A stretch of 22,203 nt of DNA from CAZYPU01 sp964649665 (GCA_964649665.1 CAZYPU010000017.1:1-22203), one strand, 5' to 3'; positions 1-8,306 are shown, counted from the stretch's first letter. Numbers and translations are program-made. The notes: generated by a model from the letters alone, not told the origin.

Positions 1-881
1 ACGAGCCGCAGCTTGCCAAACTTAAGGTAGAACATGTACGGCGAGGGATTTATGCGCCGTAGAGCCCTGTATATCTCGAAAGGGTCGGACGTTATCCCTT
101 TTTCGAATCTTTGTGAAAGAACGACCTGGATAATATCGCCCGCTTTTATATATTCCTTGGCTTTCTTCACAATGCGCGTAAACTGTTTTTTTGTAAGATT
201 CGATTTTATGGGGATATTTTTCCCGGGTCGTTTTTTCGCCTTTCCGGAGTATGCCGGCAATTTCGCCGGTTTTAAAAGTCGCCTTGTGATTTTCTCGATC
301 TTCGCGACGGCCACCCCATACGCCGACGAAGCGTCCTTACCGACAAAAGCGTTCGAGACGATCTTTATCCTGCGCTCGACGTGGTCAAAGAGAAGTATCG
401 TATCGGTCAGCATGAAAAAACAGTCCGGCAAATTCAGCTCATCCCTGTTTTTATCCGGTACCCGCTCAAAAAATCTCACCGTGTCATATCCCATGTATCC
501 CACAAGTCCCCCGCAAAACCGCGGAAGACCCTTGATCGACACGAAAGAAAATTTCTCCATTATCTTCTTAATCTCAGCGAGCGGGTCACTCGCCGTAGTG
601 AAAACCTTTTTCCTACCGGGCGTCCGCACCGTGATTTTTCTGCCATTGCTCATGAAAATAAGCGCCGGACGGCTCCCGAGAAAAGAGTACCTGGCGATCT
701 TTTTGCCGCCTGCGACGGACTCGAGAAGGTAAGAGAAATCCCCGTCATCAACCTTCGCAAAAGCCGAAAGCGGCGTTTCAAAGTCGGCCGGTATTTCCGC
801 GTAAACGGGAATGATATTGCCCTTCTTTGACAGCTTTATGAATTCTTTTTTTGACGGAAAATATTTATTTCCTGTAGACAT
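1..881 (-). CDS. trpE: Anthranilate synthase component I, N-terminal part (cut by window edge)
   Basis: This is the large subunit of anthranilate synthase, which turns chorismate and ammonia or glutamine into anthranilate, the first step of tryptophan synthesis. About 293 codons are present of a usual length near 490; the rest lies left of base 1. Reading the minus strand from the ATG at 881 gives the feedback-site motif LLES (residues 52-55) in the context YLLESVAGG, then PRFCGGLVGYMGYD, then GDIIQVVLSQRF, and NPSPYMFYLKFGKLRL at the edge. These separate TrpE from the related PabB and menaquinone/siderophore enzymes with fair confidence. The start lies inside the end of hisI (17-base overlap, different frame), so translation is probably coupled. 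The catalytic chorismate-binding half is only partly visible, so its intactness cannot be judged. Confidence 0.93.
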   Translation of the reverse strand, partial: MSTGNKYFPSKKEFIKLSKKGNIIPVYAEIPADFETPLSAFAKVDDGDFSYLLESVAGGKKIARYSFLGSRPALIFMSNGRKITVRTPGRKKVFTTASDPLAEIKKIMEKFSFVSIKGLPRFCGGLVGYMGYDTVRFFERVPDKNRDELNLPDCFFMLTDTILLFDHVERRIKIVSNAFVGKDASSAYGVAVAKIEKITRRLLKPAKLPAYSGKAKKRPGKNIPIKSNLTKKQFTRIVKKAKEYIKAGDIIQVVLSQRFEKGITSDPFEIYRALRRINPSPYMFYLKFGKLRL

Positions 882-1242
882 CTTTTGGATCAAATACCTT
901 TTTTTCTACTATCTTTTCCTTATCGAGCCCTTCGATCTTCCTGAAATAACACGTAAAGTAGCCCTCGTGACAGGCGGCCCTGGTTTGTTCCACTTTTAAA
1001 AGAATGGAATTGTCTGCGCAATCCACAAAAACCTCTTTTACGGCCTGTATGTTGCCCGATGTTTCGCCTTTGGACATAACCCTGCCTTTAGAGCGCCTGA
1101 AAACGTAAACCTTCCCTTCTCTAAGCGTCCTGTCCAGTGCTTCTTCATTCATGTAACAAAGCGTCAACACCTTGCCTGTTTTGTAGTCCTGTATTATCGC
1201 GGGTATTAAACCCTTTTCGTCGAAATTTAATTTATCTATCAT
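865..1242 (-). CDS. hisI: Phosphoribosyl-AMP cyclohydrolase
   Basis: This enzyme opens the purine ring of phosphoribosyl-AMP in the third step of histidine synthesis, in the cytoplasm. The 125-residue protein is the stand-alone cyclohydrolase; there is no fused HisE pyrophosphohydrolase domain. The motif KGETSGNIQ (58-66) and the zinc-ligand cysteines C75, C91 and C98 (in CHEGYFTC) are present. The magnesium motif, normally D-x-D-x-D, reads DCADN (74-78), so only the first of the three aspartates is kept; the residue usually tryptophan before KGE is also changed. The ATG has an AAGGAA ribosome site at 1248-1253. It follows hisF after a 102-base gap holding a compound palindrome and overlaps trpE by 17 bases. 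Family assignment is secure; activity with the altered metal site is a question. Confidence 0.93.
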   Translation of the reverse strand: MIDKLNFDEKGLIPAIIQDYKTGKVLTLCYMNEEALDRTLREGKVYVFRRSKGRVMSKGETSGNIQAVKEVFVDCADNSILLKVEQTRAACHEGYFTCYFRKIEGLDKEKIVEKKVFDPKDVYRK

Positions 1243-1260
1243 TGATGTTCCTTAATTCGC

Positions 1261-1339
1261 GTCATTGCGAGGAGTCCGCCGAAGGCGGACGACGAAGCAA
1301 TCTCAGAGATTGCTTCGTCTCTTCGGGGCTCGCAATGAC
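1261..1339. repeat. Compound palindromic repeat between hisF and hisI
   Basis: The element is bounded by an 11-base perfect inverted repeat, GTCATTGCGAG (1261-1271) against CTCGCAATGAC (1329-1339). Inside are a small hairpin (GTCCGCC-GAA-GGCGGAC, 1274-1290) and a perfect 14-base stem with a one-base loop (1291-1304 / 1306-1319). Elements with GTCATTGCGAG ends and GAAGCAATCTC cores are known as dispersed repeats in many bacterial genomes. It fills almost all of the only long gap in the his run and would be transcribed, so it may act on mRNA stability or partial termination. There is no T-tract, so it is not a classic terminator. Confidence 0.85.
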
Positions 1340-1344
1340 ATCTA

Positions 1345-2103
1345 CTAAATCCGTACCTCTATCTCCTTCGAGCTTAAATATTCCTTAACCTGCTTTATGC
1401 TGAATTCCCGAAAATGAAACACGCTTGCCGCGAGCGCCGCGTCCGCCTTTCCTTCCGTCAGGGCTTCGTAAAAATGTTCAAGCGTTCCACACCCGCCGCT
1501 TGCGATAACGGGTATGCTGACCGCTTCCGCAACGGCCCTTGTCAGGGCGATATCATAGCCGTCCTTTGTGCCGTCTCTATCCATGCTTGTAAGCAGGATT
1601 TCCCCTGCGCCCAGAGAAGCGGCTTTTTTCGCCCATTCTATAGCGTCCAGGCCGGTCACGTCCCGGCCGCCGTTTATGTAGACCTCCCACTTGCCGGGGA
1701 GCGTCTTCTTTGCGTCTATGGCGGCTACAATACATTGTGTCCCGAATTTATCCGCGGCTTTCTTCACAAATTCCGGATTTTTTACCGCCTGCGTGTTCAC
1801 GGAAACCTTGTCACAGCCCGCCCTCAGAAGGCCGCTTATGTCTTCGAACGAGCCCACTCCGCCCCCTACCGTAAACGGCATGAAGACCCCTTCGGCAACG
1901 CGCCTTACAACATCCACCATTGTCTTTCTTTTTTCGAAACTGGCCGTTATGTCCAGAAAAACCAGTTCATCGGCACCCTCGTCATTATAAATCTTTGCGT
2001 TCTCCACGGGGTCACCGGCATCCTTCAGGTTCACAAAATTTACCCCTTTTACGACCCTGCCGTTTTTCACGTCAAGGCACGGTATAATTCTTTTAGCCAG
2101 CAC
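1345..2103 (-). CDS. hisF: Imidazole glycerol phosphate synthase, cyclase subunit
   Basis: HisF is the (beta-alpha)8-barrel cyclase half of the HisHF complex. It joins ammonia released by HisH to PRFAR, giving imidazole glycerol phosphate and AICAR. The 252-residue length is normal. The two catalytic aspartates are present, D11 in IIPCLD and D130 in AAIDAKK, with the phosphate-binding stretches VGGGV (79-83) and IASGGCG. The start is GTG at 2101-2103, fixed by a strong AAGGAGG site just upstream and by alignment of MLAKRIIPCLD with the family. It overlaps the end of hisA by 11 bases. HisH and HisF, the two partner subunits, are both in this run, separated by hisA. Confidence 0.97.
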   Translation of the reverse strand: MLAKRIIPCLDVKNGRVVKGVNFVNLKDAGDPVENAKIYNDEGADELVFLDITASFEKRKTMVDVVRRVAEGVFMPFTVGGGVGSFEDISGLLRAGCDKVSVNTQAVKNPEFVKKAADKFGTQCIVAAIDAKKTLPGKWEVYINGGRDVTGLDAIEWAKKAASLGAGEILLTSMDRDGTKDGYDIALTRAVAEAVSIPVIASGGCGTLEHFYEALTEGKADAALAASVFHFREFSIKQVKEYLSSKEIEVRI

Positions 2104-2812
2104 TTAGCGCCTCCTTCAAATCTATCTTGCCTTCGTAGAGGGCCTTGCCTACAATAACCGCCCGAAGGCCATCCTTCTCAAGCGCCTTCAGAACCTTTAT
2201 ATCCTCTATGCTCGAAATTCCGCCGGAGGCCGTAACCTCAAGCGGCGTTAAGCGCAGAATTGACTTCAGGGCCTCCAGATTCGGCCCGGTCATCATGCCA
2301 TCTCTTGATATATCGGTATATATTATCTTTTTCGCGCCGGCGCCTTTGAGTTTTTTTATATAGCCGTCTACGCCGATTTCCGAAACTTCCTTCCATCCCT
2401 TCACGGCGATTTTGCCGTCTTTTACGTCAACCGCAAAAATAACTTTATCGCCGAATTTCTCCGTAAGACGCCTGCAAAAACCCTCATCCTCCACGGCGCT
2501 TGTGCCGATTACGGCAAAGTATACGCCCGCGGCAAAAGCGCTTTCGATATTTTCGACGCTTCTTAAGCCCCCGCCGAGCTCTATGTCGACCCGGGCATTT
2601 TTTATGATTTCCGCGGCTATGTCCAGGCTCACAGGTCTCCCAAGCCTGGCGCCGTCAAGATCAACCACATGAAGGAGGCGCGCCCCCGCGGCCTTCCACT
2701 CTTTGGCGGCCATGATGGGATTCACCGAATACACCTTCCCTTTGTCAAATTCCCCCTGACGGAGCCTGACCACCTTATTGTCCATTATGTCGATAGCCGG
2801 AATTATCTTCAT
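2093..2812 (-). CDS. hisA: ProFAR isomerase (phosphoribosylformimino-AICAR-P isomerase)
   Basis: HisA performs the Amadori rearrangement of ProFAR to PRFAR, the substrate of HisHF. The protein is 239 residues, typical for this barrel family. D8 in IIPAIDI and D129 in FAVDVKDGK are the expected general acid/base pair; LGGGLRS (79-85), DISRDGMMTGPN and TASGGIS are the phosphate and substrate loops. TrpF-type dual activity (PriA) is not indicated, though PriA and HisA cannot be fully separated by eye. It begins within the last bases of hisH (ATGA overlap) and ends inside the start of hisF, so the three are likely co-translated. Confidence 0.96.
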   Translation of the reverse strand: MKIIPAIDIMDNKVVRLRQGEFDKGKVYSVNPIMAAKEWKAAGARLLHVVDLDGARLGRPVSLDIAAEIIKNARVDIELGGGLRSVENIESAFAAGVYFAVIGTSAVEDEGFCRRLTEKFGDKVIFAVDVKDGKIAVKGWKEVSEIGVDGYIKKLKGAGAKKIIYTDISRDGMMTGPNLEALKSILRLTPLEVTASGGISSIEDIKVLKALEKDGLRAVIVGKALYEGKIDLKEALSAG

Positions 2813-3423
2813 AGCTCAATAAAATTTTTCAAAAGCCCGAGCCCCAGGCCCTGGCTTCTCTCCGGGTGAAATTGAACCGCGAAAATGTTCTCCCTGCGGA
2901 CTAAAGAGGTAAAATTCATTCCGTATTCCGTCGTCGCGGCCACAATACCCTTGTCCCCGGGTTCGGCATAGTATGAATGGTCAAAATAAAAGTACGACCC
3001 ATCCGCTATGCCATTCATGATCCGATGTCTGCTGCCCGGACCCTGCGACCTGACGGCGTTCCATCCTATGTGCGGCACCTTAATGCCGGATTTTTCCCGA
3101 AAACGCTTAACCATGCCTTTGAATACGCCGAGACCTTCAGTATCGCCTTCTTCGCTGCCTTCAAAGAGAATCTGAAGCCCAAGACATATCCCGAGATATA
3201 TTTTCCCCGAAGAAAGCGTCTCTATTATCGCCTTTTTCAGGTTTCGCTTTTCGAGGCCTAGAATCGCGTCTTTAAAAGCGCCCACGCCCGGCAGGACAAT
3301 CTTATCTGCTTTCTTAAGATCCTCCGCCGACGGGCTAACCTTAGCGTCTGCGCCCAGAAATTTAAGCGCGTTATATACGCTGGTCAAATTTCCCAGCCCG
3401 TAATCTATCACAACAATGGACAT
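2809..3423 (-). CDS. hisH: Imidazole glycerol phosphate synthase, glutaminase subunit
   Basis: HisH is the class I glutamine amidotransferase that feeds ammonia to HisF. The 204-residue protein holds the full triad: nucleophile C80 in LGICLGLQ and H186/E188 in QFHPERSQ. The oxyanion-strand motif PGVGAF (45-50) and the HSYY element (149-152) are in place. The gene starts one base after the hisB stop and shares an ATGA with hisA. Since hisF follows hisA, both halves of the synthase are made from the same transcript. Confidence 0.97.
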   Translation of the reverse strand: MSIVVIDYGLGNLTSVYNALKFLGADAKVSPSAEDLKKADKIVLPGVGAFKDAILGLEKRNLKKAIIETLSSGKIYLGICLGLQILFEGSEEGDTEGLGVFKGMVKRFREKSGIKVPHIGWNAVRSQGPGSRHRIMNGIADGSYFYFDHSYYAEPGDKGIVAATTEYGMNFTSLVRRENIFAVQFHPERSQGLGLGLLKNFIEL

Positions 3424-3424
3424 T

Positions 3425-4069
3425 TTAAAACACGCCCTTTGATGACGGGATCACCTTTTTCCTTCTCGGGTCGATTTCGGCCGCGTGGTCAAGCGCTATA
3501 CCGAGCGCCTTAAATATTGCTTCCAGCATATGGTGCATATCACTTTCCGAAAGAATGTTTATATGCAAATTCATGCTCAGGTTTTTGGCGAAAGTCTCAA
3601 GGAAATCATTACCGTCTTCCATTGAATAGTTCTCACCGGCTTTATTGCTCCTAATTTCTGAAAGCGCTTGTTGAAATTTTCCGTCTCGGAGTTGTATTCC
3701 GGTATAGGCAAATCTGTTCCCTATATCGATGGTTACCCTGGCGCGCGCGTGATCCATCGGGACCTCGGAAGACCCAAACCGCCTTATGCCGCGGCCCGCC
3801 CCCAGCGCCTTTTTAAATGCCTGCCCCAGGCAAATAGCCGCATCTTCGTTCGTGTGGTGGGTGTCCACGTTCAAATCGCCTTTAACCTTGAGTTTCAGAT
3901 CGAATAATCCGTGAAAAGCAAAAAGCGTCAGCATGTGATCCAGAAAACCGATGCCTGTTTTTATATCGGCCTTTCCCCGGCCGTCTACAAGCAGTTCGCC
4001 GGTTATTTTTGTCTCGGTTGTCTTTCTGTTTATCTTCGCTCTTCTTCGATTAGAACTTCTCTTCGCCAT
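3425..4069 (-). CDS. hisB: Imidazoleglycerol-phosphate dehydratase, divergent
   Basis: HisB dehydrates imidazole glycerol phosphate to imidazole acetol phosphate using a manganese pair. The protein is taken as 214 residues from the ATG at 4069, because AGGAGGAG lies directly before it; an in-frame ATG at 4090 would add MTDIGGE, encoded over the ribosome site itself. Manganese ligands are visible: H45 in FLDHML, H71/H72/E75 in HHTNED, H169 in NLHI, and H179/H180/E183 in MHHMLE. The usual SSKGV tail is present. Two departures stand out: the normally acidic MDE-A-L motif reads MDHAR (105-109), and the region that usually reads F-x-T-E-L is replaced (about 142-156). There is no fused histidinol phosphatase, which must come from elsewhere. 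Confidence 0.92.
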   Translation of the reverse strand: MAKRSSNRRRAKINRKTTETKITGELLVDGRGKADIKTGIGFLDHMLTLFAFHGLFDLKLKVKGDLNVDTHHTNEDAAICLGQAFKKALGAGRGIRRFGSSEVPMDHARARVTIDIGNRFAYTGIQLRDGKFQQALSEIRSNKAGENYSMEDGNDFLETFAKNLSMNLHINILSESDMHHMLEAIFKALGIALDHAAEIDPRRKKVIPSSKGVF

Positions 4070-4071
4070 TT

Positions 4072-4079
4072 CTCCTCCT
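4072..4079 (-). promoter_or_regulatory. Ribosome binding site that fixes the hisB start
   Basis: AGGAGGAG on the minus strand lies two bases before the ATG at 4069. It falls inside the extra codons that a start at 4090 would include, so the shorter hisB is preferred. Confidence 0.8.
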
Positions 4080-4103
4080 ATGTCTGTCATTGCGGGCCCT
4101 GTT

Positions 4104-5324
4104 TCATTTAAATCTCGCGTTAACGGAATTCATGTGTTTCGGCAATCCTTCAATTAGCGCCAGCTTCTTGATGGAATCTTTCACTTCCTCCAGCGCTTTC
4201 CTGGTATAGGAGATTATGTGCGAACTTTTCACAAAATCGCCCATGCCGAGGCCGGAGAAAAATCTCGCCGTCCCGCCCGTAGGCAAAACATGGCTCGGCC
4301 CGGCAACATAATCGCCTACCGCAACCGGCGTATACGGACCGATAAAAATCGCTCCGGCGTTCTTAATTTTTTTCAAGGCGCGGAGCGGATTTTTCACCAT
4401 TATCTGTAAATGTTCCGGCGCCAGCAGATTTATAACTTCGACCGCTTCGGCCATATTTTTCGTCAGCACGATACAGCCTTCATCAATCTCTCCTTTTACC
4501 GCACTGACAAGCTTTTTGGAAGGCGTGACAAGTACGGCAAATCCCCTGTGGTGCTCCGCCTGTGCCTGGAGGTCGGCTTTTACGTATTCGACCTCCGCGT
4601 ATCTGTCGGCCAGAATGGCAACTTCACTCGGGCCGGCAAGCATGTCAATGTCGCAATATCCGAATACCTGCCGCTTGGCCTCCGTAACATACATGTTGCC
4701 GGGGCCCACGATTTTATCCACTCTCGGTATCGTTTTTGTCCCGAACGCAAGCGCGCCGATCGCCTGGGCGCCGCCCACTTTGTATATCTCGTCAACCTTG
4801 AGAAGGTTCGCCACCATAAGGATGTGCGGATCTATTGAGTTGAATTCATTCGGGGGCGAAGCAATGACAATTCTTCTGACGCCGGCGATCCTGGCGGGAA
4901 GCACTGTCATGTACACGCTTGAAACAAGCGGCACTGTACCGCTGGGCACATACGCGCCCACTGAATCTATCGGCATGATCTTTTCCCCGAGTATAACGCC
5001 TTCCTTACCCTTGATCTTCCACGTTTTCTTTATCTGCCTCCTGTAGAACTTTTCTATGTTGTCCATCGCTGTCTTGAGGGCCGTTACGATTTCCGGCTTG
5101 ATATTCTGGTATGCGCCCGATATCTCGCACTCCGTTACCTTTATGTCCTTCGCTTTCAGCTTCACCCTGTCGAATTTTCTCGTGTACCTCAGGACAGCGT
5201 CATCCCCGTTAAGGCGCACGTTATCCAGGATTTTCTGCACGCTCTGAGTGATCCTTCTTTTAAAATGAGAATTGCGGCTGATAAGTTTTTTAAAATTCAC
5301 GCTTCCGATTTTTACGAGTTTCAT
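4104..5324 (-). CDS. hisD: Histidinol dehydrogenase
   Basis: HisD oxidises histidinol to histidine in two NAD-dependent steps. The protein is 406 residues, slightly short for the family (about 430). Zinc ligands are all present: Q255 and H258 in AQAEH, D338 in VGDYVAGPSH, and H397 near the C-terminus in GLPKH. The catalytic pair E304/H305 sits in LAPEHLQI. Other hallmarks are VGAYVPSGT (122-130), VGPGNMYVTEAK and DMLAGPSEV. The start lies 2 bases beyond the alaS stop, and a 34-base gap separates its end from hisB, so it reads as the first his gene of the block. Confidence 0.96.
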   Translation of the reverse strand: MKLVKIGSVNFKKLISRNSHFKRRITQSVQKILDNVRLNGDDAVLRYTRKFDRVKLKAKDIKVTECEISGAYQNIKPEIVTALKTAMDNIEKFYRRQIKKTWKIKGKEGVILGEKIMPIDSVGAYVPSGTVPLVSSVYMTVLPARIAGVRRIVIASPPNEFNSIDPHILMVANLLKVDEIYKVGGAQAIGALAFGTKTIPRVDKIVGPGNMYVTEAKRQVFGYCDIDMLAGPSEVAILADRYAEVEYVKADLQAQAEHHRGFAVLVTPSKKLVSAVKGEIDEGCIVLTKNMAEAVEVINLLAPEHLQIMVKNPLRALKKIKNAGAIFIGPYTPVAVGDYVAGPSHVLPTGGTARFFSGLGMGDFVKSSHIISYTRKALEEVKDSIKKLALIEGLPKHMNSVNARFK

Positions 5325-5326
5325 GG

Positions 5327-7846
5327 CTATATTCCCCCGATAATATCCGCCGCCGATTTTTCAATAAATTCAAACACCTTGCCGAGCCCCGAAGGGTCCC
5401 TGCCGCCTGCCTGGGCGAAATCCGCCCTGCCCCCGCCTGCGCCGTTGACTATTTTCGCGGCGGACTTTATCATTTCTGAGGCATTGAGGCCGTTCGAAAC
5501 CAGATCTTCAGTGCCCGTTAGCACTATGTTTACCCTGTGCCCCTCCCGGCTTCCCAGGAATATAAAAGCGCTTTTTGTCTTTGCCTTTATCGTATCCGAT
5601 AAACTCCGCAAGATACCCATATTGGCATTCTCGACCTCTTCAATTATAATTTTTACGCCTTTTATGTCCCTTGCTTTCTCCAGCAAGGCGTCTATCCCGA
5701 CCTCGGCTTTCTTGAGCCTCTCCTTCTCCCGCTTCTTTTCCCGCTCTTTCTCCTTGAGCAGTTCTTCGCTTTTCAATTTTTGTTTTTCACTTTCTTCAAG
5801 CCACTCGCGCGCCCGGCGCGCGGTAAGCGCCTCTATCCTTCTTACGCCGGCGGCTACGGAACTCTCGCGCGTAATCTTAAACAGGTCTATATCGCCCGCG
5901 TTATCCACGTGTGTTCCGCCGCACACTTCCTTTGAAAAGCCGCCCACCGAAACCACCCTTACCCTGTCAGCATACTTTTCACCGAAAAGCGCGATAGCGC
6001 CTTCTTCTTTAGCTTCCGCGAGCGTTTTTTCGCCTTTTTCGACGGCAATATTCTTTTTTATACATTCATTTACGATTGATTCCACTTTTTCAAGTTCCCT
6101 GTCCGTAAGCTTTTTCATGTGCGTAAAATCGAACCTGATTCTTTCTTCGTCTACACGCGACCCCGCCTGGCGGACATGCGCGCCAAGGACTTTCCGCAAA
6201 GCGGCCTGCAAAAGGTGCGTCGCGGTATGGTTTTTCGCGATATATTTTTTTCTGCCCCTATCCAATTCGATAATCACATCATCGCCCTTCGCCAGTCGGC
6301 TTTCGACAATACACTTATGAATAATTCTGCCGTCAAAACTGTAGGTGTCTAAAATCCTTGCCACGACCCGGCCTTCGCCTTTTCGCTTGATAACGCCGGA
6401 ATCCCCGGCCTGGCCGCCGGCTTCCGTATAAAACAGGCTGCTCTGGGGGGATGTCAGAATATCCGCTTCATCGCCTTTGGCGCCCTGGTTAATTTTATCT
6501 TTTGCTTTTGGAAACTTAATCATAACGATTTTCGCCTCTAAGGGGGCTTTCCCTGAAAATTCCGGTTTCGGTGCCTTCGCAAACAGGTTAAGCTCAAAAA
6601 TATTCTCCGCGATTTTGCTTTTCTTTCTTGAGAGCCGGCGCCTTTCGGCCATTAGCTTCCTGAAACCTTCACTGTCGAGCTTTATTTTCTTTTTACGCGC
6701 CTGTTCCTCTATGGCCTCGAGCGGAAGCCCGTAGGTATCCACCAGTTTGAATATCTTATCTCCTTCCAGAACCCCGCCGCGGGCCTTTTTGAAACCTTCT
6801 TCCAAAGCCGGCGCCGCCGCGGAAAGCGTATGAGCAAACTTTTTCTCCTCCTCTTTTACGATAAGGCATACTTCTTCCCTCATGCGGGAAAGCTCGGGAT
6901 AGGCGTCTTTCATTATTTCAACCACCCTCGGCACTATGTTGTAAAGAAAAGGTTTCTTTCCTTTGCCCCTCATGTAAGAACGCCTTATAAGCTTCCTTAC
7001 GACATAGCCGCGCTCTTCGTTGGAGGGCTCTACGCCGCCCGCTATGGCAAATGTTACCGCCCGCATATGGTCCGCGATAGCGTTTAAGTCCTCTCTTTTA
7101 AGTTTCGGATTATATACTTTGACCTCTGCTATAATCGGCGCAAAAAGGTCTGTTTCAAAATTCGTCTTTACTCCCTGCATGACCGCCGCTATTCTTTCAA
7201 GGCCCATGCCGGTGTCAATATTTTTGTTTGGGAGCGGCCCCAGCTTTCCGCCTTCTTTCCGGTCGAACTGCGTGAAAACCAGATTCCATACCTCAACGGA
7301 CTTTCCGTCGCCCCGATCATAAAATATCTCTGAGCAGGGCCCGCAGGGCCCATTCGGCCCATCGGCCGGCGCGTTTGAGGGCCAGAAATTCTCCTTAGCG
7401 TCCATTTTCACTATTTTTTTCTCGGGCACCTTCACAATGCCCCTCCAGATTTCGTAGGCCTCCCTGTCTTCCTCATAAACCGATACCCAAAGCTTTTCTT
7501 TTTTTATGCCCAGCGTCTCTGTCATAAATTCCCACGCCCACTCTATCGCTTCTTTTTTAAAGTAATTACCGAACGAAAAATTCCCGAGCATCTCAAAGAA
7601 CGTGTGATGGGAAGGCGTATTCCCGACCTTATCCAGGTCCGCGGTCCTAAGGCATTTTTGAGAGGAGGCCGCTTTCTGATACGTAACGTTATGCCCCAGA
7701 AACTGTTCTTTAAACTGGTTCATCCCGGCGCTTGTAAATAAAAGCGACGGGTCGGCCCTGGGTACCAGAGTGTCGCTTTCAACAATCTCGTGGCCCTTCG
7801 ATTTAAAAAACTCCAGAAACTTCTTCCTAATTTCTTTAGCGAGCAC
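5327..7846 (-). CDS. alaS: Alanyl-tRNA synthetase
   Basis: This class II synthetase charges tRNA-Ala and edits mischarged Ser and Gly. The 839-residue protein has the full layout: an aminoacylation domain with TSAGMNQFK (38-46), SSQKCLRT, HHTFFEMLGNFSFG (80-93) and the GMGLER loop (213-218); an editing domain with zinc ligands H540 and H544 (HTATH), C642 and H646 (CGGTH); a charged helical linker (680-720); and a C-Ala domain ending in GAGGGRADFAQAGG (802-815). The first codon is GTG at 7844-7846 with AGGGAG seven bases ahead; it lies in the last codons of recX (11-base overlap). The hisD ATG follows its stop by 2 bases, an unusual neighbour for alaS. Confidence 0.97.
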   Translation of the reverse strand: MLAKEIRKKFLEFFKSKGHEIVESDTLVPRADPSLLFTSAGMNQFKEQFLGHNVTYQKAASSQKCLRTADLDKVGNTPSHHTFFEMLGNFSFGNYFKKEAIEWAWEFMTETLGIKKEKLWVSVYEEDREAYEIWRGIVKVPEKKIVKMDAKENFWPSNAPADGPNGPCGPCSEIFYDRGDGKSVEVWNLVFTQFDRKEGGKLGPLPNKNIDTGMGLERIAAVMQGVKTNFETDLFAPIIAEVKVYNPKLKREDLNAIADHMRAVTFAIAGGVEPSNEERGYVVRKLIRRSYMRGKGKKPFLYNIVPRVVEIMKDAYPELSRMREEVCLIVKEEEKKFAHTLSAAAPALEEGFKKARGGVLEGDKIFKLVDTYGLPLEAIEEQARKKKIKLDSEGFRKLMAERRRLSRKKSKIAENIFELNLFAKAPKPEFSGKAPLEAKIVMIKFPKAKDKINQGAKGDEADILTSPQSSLFYTEAGGQAGDSGVIKRKGEGRVVARILDTYSFDGRIIHKCIVESRLAKGDDVIIELDRGRKKYIAKNHTATHLLQAALRKVLGAHVRQAGSRVDEERIRFDFTHMKKLTDRELEKVESIVNECIKKNIAVEKGEKTLAEAKEEGAIALFGEKYADRVRVVSVGGFSKEVCGGTHVDNAGDIDLFKITRESSVAAGVRRIEALTARRAREWLEESEKQKLKSEELLKEKEREKKREKERLKKAEVGIDALLEKARDIKGVKIIIEEVENANMGILRSLSDTIKAKTKSAFIFLGSREGHRVNIVLTGTEDLVSNGLNASEMIKSAAKIVNGAGGGRADFAQAGGRDPSGLGKVFEFIEKSAADIIGGI

Positions 7847-8306
7847 CGAACATCTCCCTCACAACATCTTTGACACTGTCGAAATTAAATCCTCTTCTCG
7901 CGAGAAAATCAAAAAGTTTCTTTCTCGCCTTTTCTTTCGGCAGTTTTTCGAGCGCTGCCATCTTTTTTTCCGCAAGAAGCCTGCAGGCATCGCCTTCGCC
8001 CGGGCACCTCTCCGATAGGACCTTCTCTATAACGGCTGCTGCTATCCCTTTCTGCCGCAGCTCTGTTCGGAGCGCCATATCGCCTTTCGGCTTCGCGCGC
8101 ATTCTCGATTCAACCCACAGCCTTGCAAATCTCAAATCGTCTATTATGTTCTTTTCCTTTAAAAGGGAAATAACCTTGCAGGCGGTAGCGCCGCCGAAAC
8201 CTTTCCCGGACAATCTCTGCCTTAACTCCTTTTCGCTTCTCGGCCTGACGCTAAAAAGCCGGTAGGCATAGGCAACCGCTTTATCGTTTTTGTCCTTTTT
8301 TCTCAT
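7836..8306 (-). CDS. recX: Regulatory protein RecX
   Basis: RecX binds RecA filaments and restrains or tunes recombination. The 156-residue protein has the family's three-helix repeats: AYAYRLFSVRPRSEKELRQR near the N-terminus, a central IIDDLRFARLWVESR (54-68), the usual signature region, and a C-terminal repeat ending in FLARRGFNFDSVKDVV. The start overlaps the end of the protease gene by 26 bases, with AAGGA very close to the ATG; no better in-frame start was seen. Its end overlaps the GTG of alaS. Its partner recA heads the same run two genes upstream, which supports the call. Confidence 0.9.
   Translation of the reverse strand: MRKKDKNDKAVAYAYRLFSVRPRSEKELRQRLSGKGFGGATACKVISLLKEKNIIDDLRFARLWVESRMRAKPKGDMALRTELRQKGIAAAVIEKVLSERCPGEGDACRLLAEKKMAALEKLPKEKARKKLFDFLARRGFNFDSVKDVVREMFGAR

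Noticed and set aside
34..830. Plus-strand open frames of 232 and 149 codons at the left edge
   Set aside because: They lie antisense to trpE, whose minus-strand reading matches conserved motifs throughout; they show no family features.
1137..1388. Plus-strand open frame of 83 codons with RHCEESAEGGRRSNL
   Set aside because: This is the translation of the palindromic repeat at 1261-1339 and parts of hisI and hisF on the other strand; such frames are common false genes over this kind of repeat.
5265..6320. Plus-strand frame of 351 codons opposite alaS
   Set aside because: Low-complexity serine and phenylalanine rich shadow of the AlaRS C-terminal half; no ribosome site.
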